55,480 bases of DNA from Ichthyophthirius multifiliis (taxonomy: Eukaryota > Ciliophora > Oligohymenophorea > Hymenostomatida). The notes below the pieces were generated by a model. The model saw nothing but the letters and a program-made list of their open reading frames with translations, did no database searches and had not been told where the DNA came from. The stretch's first letter is position 1. Every line of letters starts with the position of its first letter. Below, piece after piece: positions 1-11,138 of this stretch. The position numbers were made by a program, and so were the translations under genes. Location of the stretch: NCBI RefSeq assembly GCF_000220395.1, contig NW_004086126.1, positions 1 to 55,480 of the forward strand, read 5' to 3'.

Positions 1-20
1 AAGTAAAAGTAAATAATAAT

Positions 21-24
<4 letters not shown>

Positions 25-72
<48 letters not shown>
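25..72. repeat. (AT)n microsatellite
   Basis: Uninterrupted alternating AT for about 48 bases near the left edge of the window. Non-coding, likely length-variable. Confidence 0.9.
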
Positions 73-75
<3 letters not shown>

Positions 76-649
76 ATATTATTTATTTATTAATTTTATA
101 TAAGAAACTATTTATATTATTAATAAATTTTAATTTATTTTCTTAATATCTTTTTATAGTAATATGATAATTATTTTTATAAATATAATACATATTATTT
201 TTATATTTTTACTATAATATTTTAATATTTAGTCATTTTAATTTTATTTTTATTAATGATCTATATATTAAATAAATATTTTTTTTATTTAATAATAAAA
301 TTAATTATTATTATATTGATACCCATATTTATATAATAATCATATAAGTTTTGTTTTTTATTTATCTTTTTTTCTTTTTTATTTTATTTTTAATTAAATA
401 AATTAAAAATGGCTTTTATTTTTATACTTTTTTTTGATTAGTTTCGTATTTTAATTTTTGAATAAGAAAAAAGTTTAAACAAATAAAAATAAATTAATAA
501 ATAATATATATTAATGTTTACAAATAATTATATCAATTTGTTATTGTAAAATTTATTAAGCAATTATATATAATTGTATTCAATGAATAAAAAAAAAATT
601 GATATAAAAAAATTATTTTATATAATATATTAATAATTAATTAAATGAA

Positions 650-652
<3 letters not shown>

Positions 653-699
<47 letters not shown>

Positions 700-716
700 T
701 ATATATATATATATAT
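653..716. repeat. (AT)n microsatellite
   Basis: About 64 bases of AT dinucleotide repeat broken once by a short 'acatt' interruption. Self-complementary, so it could extrude as a cruciform. Confidence 0.85.
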
Positions 717-1115
717 TTATATATTTATTTATCTATAAAAATAATATATATTTTTTTTTGAAATAAAAAAATAAAATAATTATGATTAAAGTTTTAAAAT
801 TATCAAATTATTTTTAAAAAGTTAATAAATTTATATAGATTTTTATATTAATAGTTTTTTTTTAATTTTTATCTATTAATTTTATTTTGTATTAAATATA
901 CAATATAAAATATTTTCGTATATAATTTTTTAATTCAAATATATTAGTATTTTAAATAAAAAAAAATATTATTATATATATATAAATATTTATAAAAATT
1001 AATTGAAATTTTTTAAATTTTAATATTTTTAAATTTTATTTATAATTATATTTTTTAATAAAATTAATAAAAATATAATATATTTTAATAAATAAAAAAA
1101 AAAAATACAAAAATT

Positions 1116-2687
1116 TCATAATTCTGTTTTTTAATAAAATTTATAGCTTTTTAAACAATTTATTTCAAAATCTCTTACTTTAAGATATTATGTTCCCCAT
1201 TTAAACTCGCTCCAATCTAAATCTTTATAAATAACTTCAACATTTTTATCATTTAAAGGAATATTATTATTTTTCATAAATTCATTATCATATAAGAATG
1301 GATCTTTTACCTTCACCAATTTATATTAATCAAATTCATTTACAAGAATCATATCTTCTTCATCATTCATACTAACTTCAAATCTCTAATTATCAGTTTC
1401 TATATATAATACATGCTTTTTTAAGTGATGACTAACCCATTCTTTAGGTTCAGAAGATTTATCGCAAAAATTAATTATGGAATATTTATAAGCAGGATCA
1501 TTACTTAAATTAAAAACTATATTTACTTCTGGAATTGGTAAAATATTTTTTCCTGTTACAATATTACTTAATTTAACCTAAAATAAATAAATATTAAATT
1601 ATATATAAATATAATATATAAAAATTTAAATATATATATATTTATATATTTATATATTTATATGTATATTTATATATATATATATTTCTTAATTAATACT
1701 TTTTTTCTACCATTAGGTATTGACATTAAATATGAACTTTTATTTATATCTTCTTATTTTCCTAAACTATTTAATAATCTGAAACTTTCAGGCTTAATTG
1801 TGTGTCCTAAATATTATTTATTAGATCTCGAAAGAATGTCATTCTTAAAAAAACTTACATAGCTTTTTCTATTTTTGCTGACTTTAAAAGTAAGTGAGAC
1901 TCCTGCATAAGGTGAGTCTTTTTATATATGTGGATTATTAAAATTTAAAAATCCATGGTGTATTAAAATGCATACAATATCTGAATCACTAGTATAATTT
2001 TCGTTACCCCAAATACAGCGGTTTAAGTATTGTTTGTTAAATCTGTGAATGTATTCTTTTGATACTCGAACTTCAATAATTTGGTTTAGTTGGTCGGAAA
2101 GATCGGGGAGTTTAACTCCTTCGGCATATATGTAAAATTTTTAATTGGAAGATGTTGTGGGTTATGTGTGTGTTTGCTTTTATTGTTATTGTTATTGCTT
2201 TTATATTTATTGTTAATTTATTTAGTTTTGGATTTCTTCTTGTTATTTATTCTTTTTAAGGTTTTGAGTTTTTTATTATTATTAGTTTGCTTTGGGATTT
2301 GGTTAAGAAGTCTTTAATTATTTTAAACGAGTATTTGCCTTTTATTAACGGAGGGTTTCTTGTTTTTTTTTTTCATAGTTATGTTTTGGTGGTCGGAATC
2401 TTCTTAAGAATCAAATTCTTCATCTTCTTCTTGATTTTCGTCTTAATTTTCATCTAAATCATCATCATTGTCTATATTTTTATTTTATTTATTATTTTCT
2501 TTTTTGGTTTACTTTAATATTGTTGGTCATCGTAGTTTGGATCAGGCTTTTTTTTTTATTAATTTTAATCTTTTTTATTGTTTAATTCTTCACTAAGGAA
2601 AGATAGGCCTTTGTCAGATACTTCGTCGAAATGGGGAGATATTTCTTCAAGGTTTTCGTTATTTGTATTTTTGCTGTTTTTACTCAT
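1116..2687 (-). CDS. Rxt3-like histone deacetylase complex subunit
   Basis: Start ATG at 2687-2685, stop TGA at 1118-1116, about 469 residues with Gln from TAA/TAG. Introns read as 2512-2472 (41 nt) and 1699-1578 (122 nt). The N-terminal third is acidic (runs of D/E), then a Q-rich linker, then a folded C-terminal domain containing CIWGNENYTSDSDIVCIL and HHGFLN. This matches the pattern of the Rxt3 domain, where a W-G-x-x-x-Y-T-x-D-S-D motif is characteristic. Rxt3 is known as a subunit of the Rpd3L histone deacetylase complex in fungi, acting in the nucleus. Family assignment is from motif memory, not a search. One base appears missing in an A11 run (about 2363-2373); with it, the coding length is 470 codons. 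The gene faces the 3678 gene head to head across about 1 kb. Confidence 0.6.
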
Positions 2688-3677
2688 GTTATTTTTTTTT
2701 TATATTATTATATGTATATTTTGATTATTAGTTATTTTTTTTATTTTTTTGTTTTTTTAATAGTATTTAGAAAATATAAAGTATATTTTATTTTATATAT
2801 ATGCATTTTTTTTGTTAAACAAAAAAAATATTTAATTTTAATTAATATAATTAATTTTTTTTTAAAAAAAAATATATAATTATTAATTTATTTTTTGAAA
2901 ATATTAATAGGAAATTAAAATATATGTATACTTACTTTTTGTAATTAACTTTCAAAACAAATAATTTATTAAAAGATATTTTTATATTAAAATCAATATA
3001 TATTAATAATTTTTATTATTTATTTCAAATAAATATCAATTAAAATTTTTATTATGTTTGTATTGATAATTATTATTTTTTGAAAATAAACCTAAAAAAA
3101 AAATATAATAAATTTATAAATTTAATAACATAATTTATTATTAAAAGTATTTAAATATTCTTGATTATAAAACTATCAAAAAGATAATTTATTTAAAAAA
3201 TATATTTTAAAAAGAAAAATTAATTAAAATATATTTTTTATATTATATATTTAATAATTCATTTTATATTTATATAGTGTTATTTGTCTAAATAATATTA
3301 TTTTTATGTTTCTATATATAAAATATAATATTTTTTTTAATATAAATAATATTTTTTTTAATATATATATATATATTAATAATGATTTATAAATAACTTT
3401 TCTTAAAAATAGTATGATTAAAAAATTAAATAATATAAAATAAATATATATAGATTATTAGTATAAAAATCTAATACATAATAAGTATTTTATAAATAGT
3501 TAAATTATTTTGTGATATATATTTATTATTTAATTTTACAAATTTTTATTTTAAAAAAGACATTTAATTTAGTAAATATATATAAAAAAAAATTAAATTA
3601 TATTTATATTATGATAATACATATTATTATATATAATTTAAATTTATAACAAATACATGTGCTCAATTTATATAAAT
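2688..3677. promoter_or_regulatory. Divergent intergenic region between Rxt3-like and membrane-protein genes
   Basis: About 1 kb of very AT-rich DNA between two divergently oriented start codons, so it should hold both promoters. No defined motif was recognised. The apparent ORF just inside its left end overlaps the Rxt3-like gene antisense. Confidence 0.4.
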
Positions 3678-4527
3678 ATGAAATAACATCTAATTATATT
3701 AATATTTATAATAACAATTATATAATTAACAAAATAATAACATATAGAATGCTTAAATTATTCATTAGCCGAAATATACATTGAACCGATATAAAATCAA
3801 TGCTTCTAAACTATAATCCCGCCTTAATTAGAGAAAATTTATTTTAAATAAAGTAGCCAGAATCTTTATTAGTAATAAAAATATAGAAAACAGAATGCTT
3901 ATTATTTTGATACTAATTATTACGAATAACATGGACATACGAATATAATATTACATACATTATCAGTAGCTTATGATTATTTATTTTATTCTTCATAAAT
4001 AAATTATTACAATGATATGAGTAATATATCTGAATAATTAAATAGCTTTGCATCTAATTAATATGAAAGTAGTCTATAAAATGCTTAAGGGATTGTTTAG
4101 GAAATTTCCGAAGTTTCTTCAGGCGGAAGTTCAAGTTAATTTAAGATTGATTATGATTCTGCAATTTTAATTATCATTGTTATTTTAATGATTAGTGTAA
4201 GCTTCCCTATTCCTTTTTTTTCCTTTTTTAATATTTGGATAGAATAATATAAGAAAATTTGGAAAAAAACCCGTTCGCTTTTTGGACTTTTAATAAAATG
4301 TTTTTAATTAATTTGGTTTTTAGCTTTTTTATTAATGAGTATGCGATTTTTAAATAAAAGTAATATAAAAAAGGAATTTATTGGATTTTTATTACATATT
4401 CTATATGTACAAATGCAGCACTTTTGCACTTTATATAGAGCATAAACATTATGCATGGAGCTCACTTTATGGGGTTATTAATGCAGTTTTACATATAATT
4501 TATTTTATAAAAAGAATTGATTCTTGA
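3678..4527 (+). CDS. Secretory-pathway multi-span membrane protein, unknown
   Basis: The ATG at 3678 opens a textbook signal peptide, MKQHLIILIFIITIIQLTK, followed by a luminal stretch of about 140 residues with some Cys and Tyr. Next is a low-complexity Ser/Gln segment ending SSGGSSS, then at least two long hydrophobic helices (AILIIIVILMISVSFPIPFF; LLIKCFQLIWFLAFLLMSM) and a further hydrophobic C-terminal segment (SSLYGVINAVLHIIYFI). It ends at TGA 4525-4527. Reading through needs one A removed from an A6 run near 4364-4369, giving about 282 residues. The base composition is less AT-rich than its flanks. I do not recognise the family. A nuclear-fusion (Kar5/GEX1-type) protein was considered because of the signal peptide, coiled region and C-terminal membrane spans, but the Cys-rich domain expected of that family is not visible. 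Confidence 0.55.
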
Positions 4528-4708
4528 TTTAAGATATATATATATATTTATCTTGTATTTTTGTATATTTTATATTATATAATTAGTTAATTTATTTTTT
4601 AAATATACATATATATTGTATGTTTATATACAATAAAGTAATATATGATATTATGAAAAAATAATTAAAAATTAATTTTTTGCTTGTTTATTATATTGTC
4701 AAACATAT

Positions 4709-6599
4709 TCATGTATGATTTTTTTTCATAATAGAAATTTTATCATTTAAACTTTACTAATTTTTAATAAGATTTTAATTTAAATCTTAATTCTAATCCT
4801 ACTCCTACTCCTAATCCTAATCCTAATCTTAATTATGATATTCCGAATACATTTTTTCAATTTATTCTTTAGTCTTTTTAGTCGTACAATGCATTTTCCT
4901 AATCAAAATTGGCACAATTAAAATCGTAATGACACTAAAAAAAAGCATTGAATACTCCGGTCCAAAATACTTTAATAAATATGGAAAAAGTTACACTGTA
5001 GTTAATTAAAAAATCCAATAAGCAAAACAAAATAACCCTACACCTATAGGAGGCATAATTTCACTTGGAAAAACTAAATAAAATAAAATATATAAATATA
5101 AAATATATATAAGCAACTCCAATGTATAGTAACAACAGAACTCCCAATAATTAATTTATAAATAAGAAGTAGATATTTTTAATAATCATATAATTATTTC
5201 CATCCAAAAACAGCATATGTAAGTAGCATTACTGATGAAATTAATAAACCACCTATATACATATTTTTCCTTTTGAATTTTTCAATCATAAACATAGCTA
5301 ATATACAACCTATAACATCCCCTAGGGGCATAATAGAAGTAAAAAGTCTTGCAGTTTAATCAGATTAATTTATCCTCATTAGACTATATGAATATACATT
5401 AATAATACCGGAACCTGAATAACAAAAGACTAGTGTAAAAAAAGTAATTAGAATAGTCCTAGATAAGTATCTTTTGTTAAATAAGTCTTTATATTATAAT
5501 TAGTTTTTGGTGTTATTTATTTCCTATTAAAAAATTATCATTGATTTAATTTCCTACTCAACTATATCTTGCTAGTAGTATTTCTCAAGAGTCTTTCTAG
5601 CCTCATTTTAGTCTTATTTATTTATCATTATATATGAAAAAGTCTCGTTGCGGAAAAATATATGGAAAATAATATTCACTAAAATACCTAAAACTGCAGG
5701 AATGCCTAATATTATTCGCCAAAAATTATTTTTTTGGCTTTGTTTTGGGTCAGAAGGTAAGCCATAACTTGCTATATAGGAAAAAGCAATTCCTAGGCAA
5801 AAAAATATAGAGTATATTACCCCACTTATTCCTTTGTATTTTTTACAGGCGACTTCTAAGGTGTATAAAGGACCAATTGTACTCCATATACCAAAACTAA
5901 ATCCTATTATAATACGTCCTTTAATTTTATTTTATTTTTTTTAAAAAGCTATTATTTAAAAAAACTATTTTTTAAAAAAAGCTATTTTTTAAAAAAGCTA
6001 TTTTTTTTTAAAAAAAGCTATTTTTTCAAAAAAGCTATTTTTAAAAAAAGCTATTTTTTAAAAAAAAAAATACCAGCAACTAAGGCATATGTGTGCTTTA
6101 TTAATGTTACTCCAGTCCCTAATACAGATATATAATTAAAAATTATCAAAAGTTTTCTCCTACCATGTTTTTGGGCCCATTTACCGCCAAATAAAGCTAT
6201 TATTGCAGCTACAAATTGTGGTAAAGAGTTTATTAAAGATATATAAAGAATTTTTTATTCTAAATTCCAGGAATATATGTAATCTAGATGGTCGGATAAG
6301 TTGTTAAATAGGCCTATATGGTAGGCCATGAGTACATTAGTGAATGAAGCATGGAAAATCATAAAGTAAAATACAAAACGACTCTTTAATATTAAATGTT
6401 CTTTAGAATTATTTGCATAACATGTTAAGTTTATAATTTAGTAATTGTATTTTTCCATGTCTATTAAAATATTTATGTCTGTTTCTTCATTTTATACACT
6501 TTTGTCTAAGTTATTTACTATTTAATGGAGCTATTTTTAATCATTATCATTATTTATACTACTGTTGTTATATTCTTATTGTAACACTAAAGAATCCAT
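4709..6599 (-). CDS. MFS transporter, sugar-porter type
   Basis: The start ATG is at 6599-6597 and TGA at 4711-4709; about 563 residues after removing introns 6073-5919 (155 nt) and 5117-5074 (44 nt), with no frame correction needed. It has an N-terminal Q/N-rich cytosolic tail. A first transmembrane block is followed by GGKWAQKHGRRKLLI, the loop 2-3 signature of the major facilitator superfamily. VAGRIIIGFSFG and a GPLYTLEV-like motif follow, then a central charged loop of about 60 residues, a second block of helices, and IFPSEIMPP, the post-helix-10 P-x-E-x-x-P motif of sugar porters. The tail has alternating D/E and Q encoded by GATTAG/GAGTAG units. It probably moves hexose, polyol or a related small solute across the plasma or vacuole membrane; the substrate cannot be told. 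It converges with the 3678 gene across 181 bp. Confidence 0.8.
5919..6073 (-). repeat. Tandem inverted-repeat array inside MFS intron 1
   Basis: The intron is almost entirely iterations of an AAAAAGCTATTTTTT-like unit (roughly nine copies, variable homopolymer lengths). Because the unit pairs with its own complement, the intron RNA could fold into a run of hairpins. Splice ends read GTATTT...TTAAAG on the minus strand, joining to give VAGRIIIG across the junction. Confidence 0.75.
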
Positions 6600-6764
6600 T
6601 TTTGCGATTTTTATATATATTAGTTTATATATATCTATTTTTTATTTTTTTATTTTTTGTATTTATTTAATTTTTAGTTTTTATTAATTTTTAATTTCTA
6701 TAATTAAATTTGAAATACGTATTAAAATTTAAGATCTAAAAATGTATTTTATATAGATAATGTT
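6600..6764. promoter_or_regulatory. Upstream region of the MFS transporter
   Basis: 165 bp of T-rich DNA immediately upstream of the transporter start, also upstream of the doubtful ORF at 6765. No motif was recognised. Confidence 0.3.
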
Positions 6765-7055
6765 ATGAAAATGATTGCTTAGAAGGCTAATATTAAAATA
6801 ATAAAACTTAATAATGAATAAAATTTGGACCTAAAATGTATAACTTTTCAAGGAGACAGAAATTAAAAATATTTTACATGTAAATAAGATTTTTAATTAA
6901 TACAGAGTAATATAATGCGTTTATTGTCGAAACAAAATAAAAAAATATTTAATTTAGTCTTTATAAAATTTAGAAAATTTAATTGTTTTGGGAAAATTCA
7001 TAAAATTTATATGACTGGGTCATGTTATTATAATATTAAGTTTTGTTTAAATTGA
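6765..7055 (+). CDS. Doubtful small ORF, 96 codons
   Basis: An ATG-to-TGA frame under the ciliate code, beginning MKMIAQKANIKIIKLNNEQ and rich in Lys, Asn and Ile. Base composition is somewhat less AT-rich than its surroundings. No family, signal peptide or membrane helix was recognised. An open frame of this length is expected by chance in such DNA because TGA is the only stop, so this is offered only as a candidate. Confidence 0.22.
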
Positions 7056-7917
7056 TTTAATTTACAATATTGAATAATTTTTTTAAGTTATTTTTTGATG
7101 AAAATGGTTTAGTTTTTTTTATGAAGTAATTTTGATGCTTTTTTTTTATTAAAAATTAAAGGAAAATATTTCTATTTTAAATTATTTTAGATAGATTTCT
7201 AATTGGGTTTTATATTTTATTTTTAAATATGATTTCATTATTTTTTTTTAAATAATATAATATTAATTATTAAGGTTTTTTATTTTAAATAATTAAAAAT
7301 AATTTTTAAATTTAAGAAAATATGCTTCTGTAGGATTTTTTAAATAAAATTTATATAAATTATAGTTTATTTATTTAAATTTAATATTTTATTTTATAGT
7401 TAGTCAATTTTATTTTTTATAAACTATTTTATATAAACCTTTATTTAGAATATAAAGTATTTTTTGGAATAAAGATTTTAATTGCAATAATTTATTTAAT
7501 TTGATTGAATTTATGAGAATAATTATATGATAGTTTTTAGCATTATTTATATTTTATTATTGGAACTTAAATTATATTTTTAGTTTTTTAGTAATATGTA
7601 AAGAAATATGTAAAGATCTGAAATTATAATTTTTTTTTAAATGTAAATGAAATTTAAATATAAGATATTATTTTAAATATTAAAAATATAGATTTTAAGT
7701 AAATTTAGGATAAAATTATATATAATAAGCAATATGATTTCATCATATAATTATAAAATTTATATTTTTAAATTAATTTTATATTTTATTTATTTGTAAT
7801 TTTGTATATTTTTTTAAGATTATATATATATTTATATACTATTATTACATTAATTTTATAAAAAATTACAAAAAAATATTGAATAAAAAATATATATATA
7901 TTACTTTTTTATATTTT
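7056..7917. other. AT-rich intergenic DNA, nothing recognised
   Basis: Long T and A runs with no protein-like frame on either strand. It lies 3' of the FIP1-like gene. Confidence 0.5.
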
Positions 7918-9413
7918 TCATTTATAGTCTTTTTTTTTTTTATGTTTTTTATGTTTTTTTCTACTCGAAGAACTTCTTGACCTTGATCTAGATTTGGAAA
8001 AAGATCTTCTGTTTTTTTTTCTTTTATCTCTATTATCTTCATTAATAATATTACTATTTTTTTACAAATCCTTAAATATTTTTTAGAAGAAAGTGTTTTT
8101 ATTTTCCATATTATTAGAATTATTTAAACTTTATTTCTTTTCTATTTTTTAATTATTAAGGGGAGGAGGGGGAGGTGATTCAACTTTTTTTTTATTTTTA
8201 ATTATAGTATGTTATTATTATTATAATTATTATTTTCTTTCTATACGATCCATAAATTTTTTTTGGATTACTTGAATTATTTTTTGGTATAATTTTTTCC
8301 TCAACTATTTAATTTTTCAAATTATTAGAATCATTTTCATTACTTAAACTATCGCTATTATTTTCTAAATTTTTCATATTTATATCTTAAATAGATTACT
8401 ATTACTATTATAATTACTATTACTATTATAATTATTATTATAATTATTATTATAATTATTGTTATTATTACTACTATTAAAAAACAGATTTTTATGTTTA
8501 CATTTAATTCGGAATTAAATTTTATTAAAAATAAGGATTAAAATAGGGATTATAAGGCGTTTTCATCATAAAATTATTCATTATATTAGATTATTAAGGC
8601 AAAAAAAGGGGCGGTTTTTAAGGTAAGGGAATATTGCTTTTTTTAATTAGATTTGAAGGGTTAATATTTCCATAAGAAACATTATTTTTTTTTTCTTCAA
8701 AAATTTCATTTATATAATATATTTTAGAAATGGGTTCTTTGGAGATTTTTTCGTCTTTTAATCCAATATTATGTATAAACTATTCTTATAATGCCACATA
8801 GTCTATTATTTTTTGTTTTTTTTTTATTGTATTCTTTGTAGTTTTCGAAATTTTCTTCTTCTTAATTTTCATCTTCTTCTTCAAAATCTTCGTTTTGGTT
8901 TTCTTCCTCATCATTTTCCTCTTCGAATCTTCGCACGAATTTCGAAACTATGCAATTGCTTTTATATAGTGTCTACATGAAATTGTTTTCATTTATATTC
9001 TAGTTTTTTGCAAAACTTCTGTCTAAACAAACCATTATTAATTAATTTTTATCAAAAATATTAAATCCTTATTAATTATCTAACAAATTTTTGTCAAAAG
9101 GATGCGAAAAACCACCATATTCTAATGGTGTTTTATCATTCATTTTATTTAGATTGTATTCGTTTTCCTTATAGGTGTCGTTTATTGAAAAATTACCACG
9201 ACAAGCACGTACTTGGTTGGTGTATGCGCGAAAAGTCTCCTCACAAAAACCATAGTTGAAGTAATCAGTAAGATCTTAGTTACTTTGAAGCCAGGGACGA
9301 TCGGTATCTTTGGTGAATTTTGTGTAGAATATTTATGGTATTAAAAGCTTCATGACTTCTTTTTTGTCTTTTTTTATTTAAATTGGGGGTTTGGTTGGGA
9401 GTTGAGTAGACAT
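7918..9413 (-). CDS. FIP1-like pre-mRNA 3'-end processing factor
   Basis: Start ATG at 9413-9411, TGA at 7920-7918, no intron, about 497 residues. Around residues 40-75 it carries RPWLQSNQDLTDYFNYGF followed by CEETFRAYTNQV. The D-Y-F-N-Y-G-F-x-E-x-T-x-x-x-Y core is the Fip1 motif. Fip1 is known to tether poly(A) polymerase to the CPSF/CPF cleavage-polyadenylation complex in the nucleus. After the motif come an acidic region, a Pro/Asn/Phe segment, a long poly-Gln tract (about 8395-8480), and a basic C-terminus with SRSRSRSSSSRKK and HKKHKKKK, similar in style to RS/KH-rich tails of metazoan FIP1L1. Two A-runs (near 8816-8825 and 8258-8265) each appear to carry one extra base; removing them gives 498 codons. 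Confidence 0.8.
8395..8482 (-). repeat. Poly-Gln coding tract ((TAA/TAG)n) in FIP1-like gene
   Basis: Consecutive TAA/TAG codons with occasional TTA (Leu) on the minus strand encode a Gln-rich tract. This is strong internal evidence that UAA and UAG are sense codons here. Confidence 0.75.
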
Positions 9414-11138
9414 TTTTTTTATAATTTTTTTTTTTTTTTTATTGTGAAATGGCTTCTTTTATTTTTTTTTTTCTTTATGGGAATTTTGTTTATTTTTTCA
9501 AGTATTTTTAAATATTTTTTTTATATAAATATATATTTTAATTATTTATATATTTCGTTTGTTTTTTTTTAATTTTTTTAATTTGCTTTTTTTTTTTTTT
9601 AAAAAAAAATATTTTTATATTAAGAAAAAAAATAATTTCATTTTTTAATATAATATTTATTAATAAAATTAAATAAATATTTATTAATTTAGAAAAAAAA
9701 AAAGTTTTTAAATAAATTAAATAAAACTTTAAATATTTTATTAATTTAAAATATTCTAATTATATTATATTTCTTCAACAAAAAATATATATTATAATTC
9801 TTATCTAATAATTTGTAATTATATAAAATTAATATTAATATAAAAAATAATAATTTATAAATTTAGTTTAGAAAAATTATTATAAAAAATAATAAACTAC
9901 TTTAAATTTTATATATATAATTAAGATTATGAACATAATATTTATTATTTTCATTAAGTATAAACCACAATTTTACATTGTAATTATGTATTTAATTTAT
10001 TTATTTTAAGTTTATTAAATTTTATTCTTATTTTCTAATATAAATTAATAAAACGAAAACAATCTCTAATTTAAAATAAATTAGCTAAAAACATAATAAT
10101 ATTAACAGAATTAGATTATTACGTTTATAGTATTCGCATTATAAAGTTCATCATAAGTATAAAGAAAATACGTAAATAAATTAATTATAGACTCAAATAT
10201 CATTGTTAGGTATTATTTTTATGAATTTATTATATATTAATCCACGAAAATAAATAGTTATTGATTATATAGTATCAGGCCTATGTTTTTGTATTATGAT
10301 TCTAATTTTCTAAAAAATTATAGGAAATATATTATTTATATTAAATATATAAAGTTTCCAAAATTAAAATTTTGGAAATATAGGAATTAAGAAAGGATTT
10401 AATTTAAATTAATATTACCTTTTTCATATTATAATATACCAAAATAGGAAAAGATGAAAATAATGTTAGTTTTTAATATCATAGAATGAAAAAATTAATA
10501 AAGAAAAACAAAAAAATAATATAAAAGTTAATTTAATTCATCAAAATAATCATTCTCTCGATTAAATAAGAGTTTAAATATATGAAACATGCTAAAAATA
10601 TATAAAAATTTTAGTATTTTATTAAAATATTAAACTTGATTAATATAATTACTTAAATATTTAGAATTTAAATAAAACTTTAACTATTTATGAGGCCTTA
10701 AAAATAAATATAAGTTATATTTCCTTAGAATAATAAAATAATTTTTTTCTTTATTTCATTAGTATTATTTAAGCCATTTAATTAAAAATAAGAAAGTTTG
10801 AAAAAATTTACAAAAAAAAAATTGATTAATATTTATTATTAAAAAGTTATTTAGAAACAATAATTAAAAAAAAAAAAATCTAGAGAAAGTCAAAAAAATA
10901 AAGTAAGTTTATAAAAACATTATTTAATTAAGGTTTTTGATAGTATTTATTACTGCTTTAGATATTTCAAGTAATAAACTTAAAAAATAAAAACATTTGA
11001 AAAATTAATGAACTAAAATTATGCTCATAAAAGAAATTAATAAATAGATGAAGTTTATAAAATAGTTTAAATTATAATTTTAAATGATATACTCACAAAT
11101 ATAAATTATTTATTTTTTAAATATATTAAATTAATAAA
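9414..11138. other. 1.7 kb intergenic DNA with an inverted repeat
   Basis: No convincing gene was found. The left part lies upstream of the FIP1-like start and must hold its promoter. A perfect 11-bp-arm inverted repeat sits at 10355-10378. Stretches near 10090-10570 are less AT-rich than average but give no consistent frame. Confidence 0.45.
10355..10378. repeat. Perfect inverted repeat, 11-bp arms, 2-nt spacer
   Basis: The arm TTTCCAAAATT is followed by AA and its exact complement. It could act as a hairpin or a dyad-symmetric binding site. No neighbouring gene boundary explains it, so function is unknown. Confidence 0.7.

Larger units (their letters stand above)
1..1115. other. AT-rich intergenic DNA, no gene seen
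   Basis: No reading frame with protein-like content was found on either strand. The stretch holds two pure AT dinucleotide arrays (about 25-72 and 653-716) and many A/T homopolymers. It flanks the 3' end of the Rxt3-like gene. Confidence 0.6.

Noticed and set aside
3797-4177. 126-codon minus-strand ORF under the ciliate code
   Set aside because: It lies antisense within the + strand gene at 3678-4527, which has a signal peptide, membrane helices and better composition.
4370-4500. GC-richer hairpin-forming stretch suggesting a structured RNA
   Set aside because: It is explained as the last part of the membrane-protein coding region; the local pairing is short.
4786-4836. CCTAATC/CCTACTC repeats resembling ciliate telomere sequence
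   Set aside because: They are irregular, internal, and read in frame as the D/E-Q tail of the transporter before its TGA.
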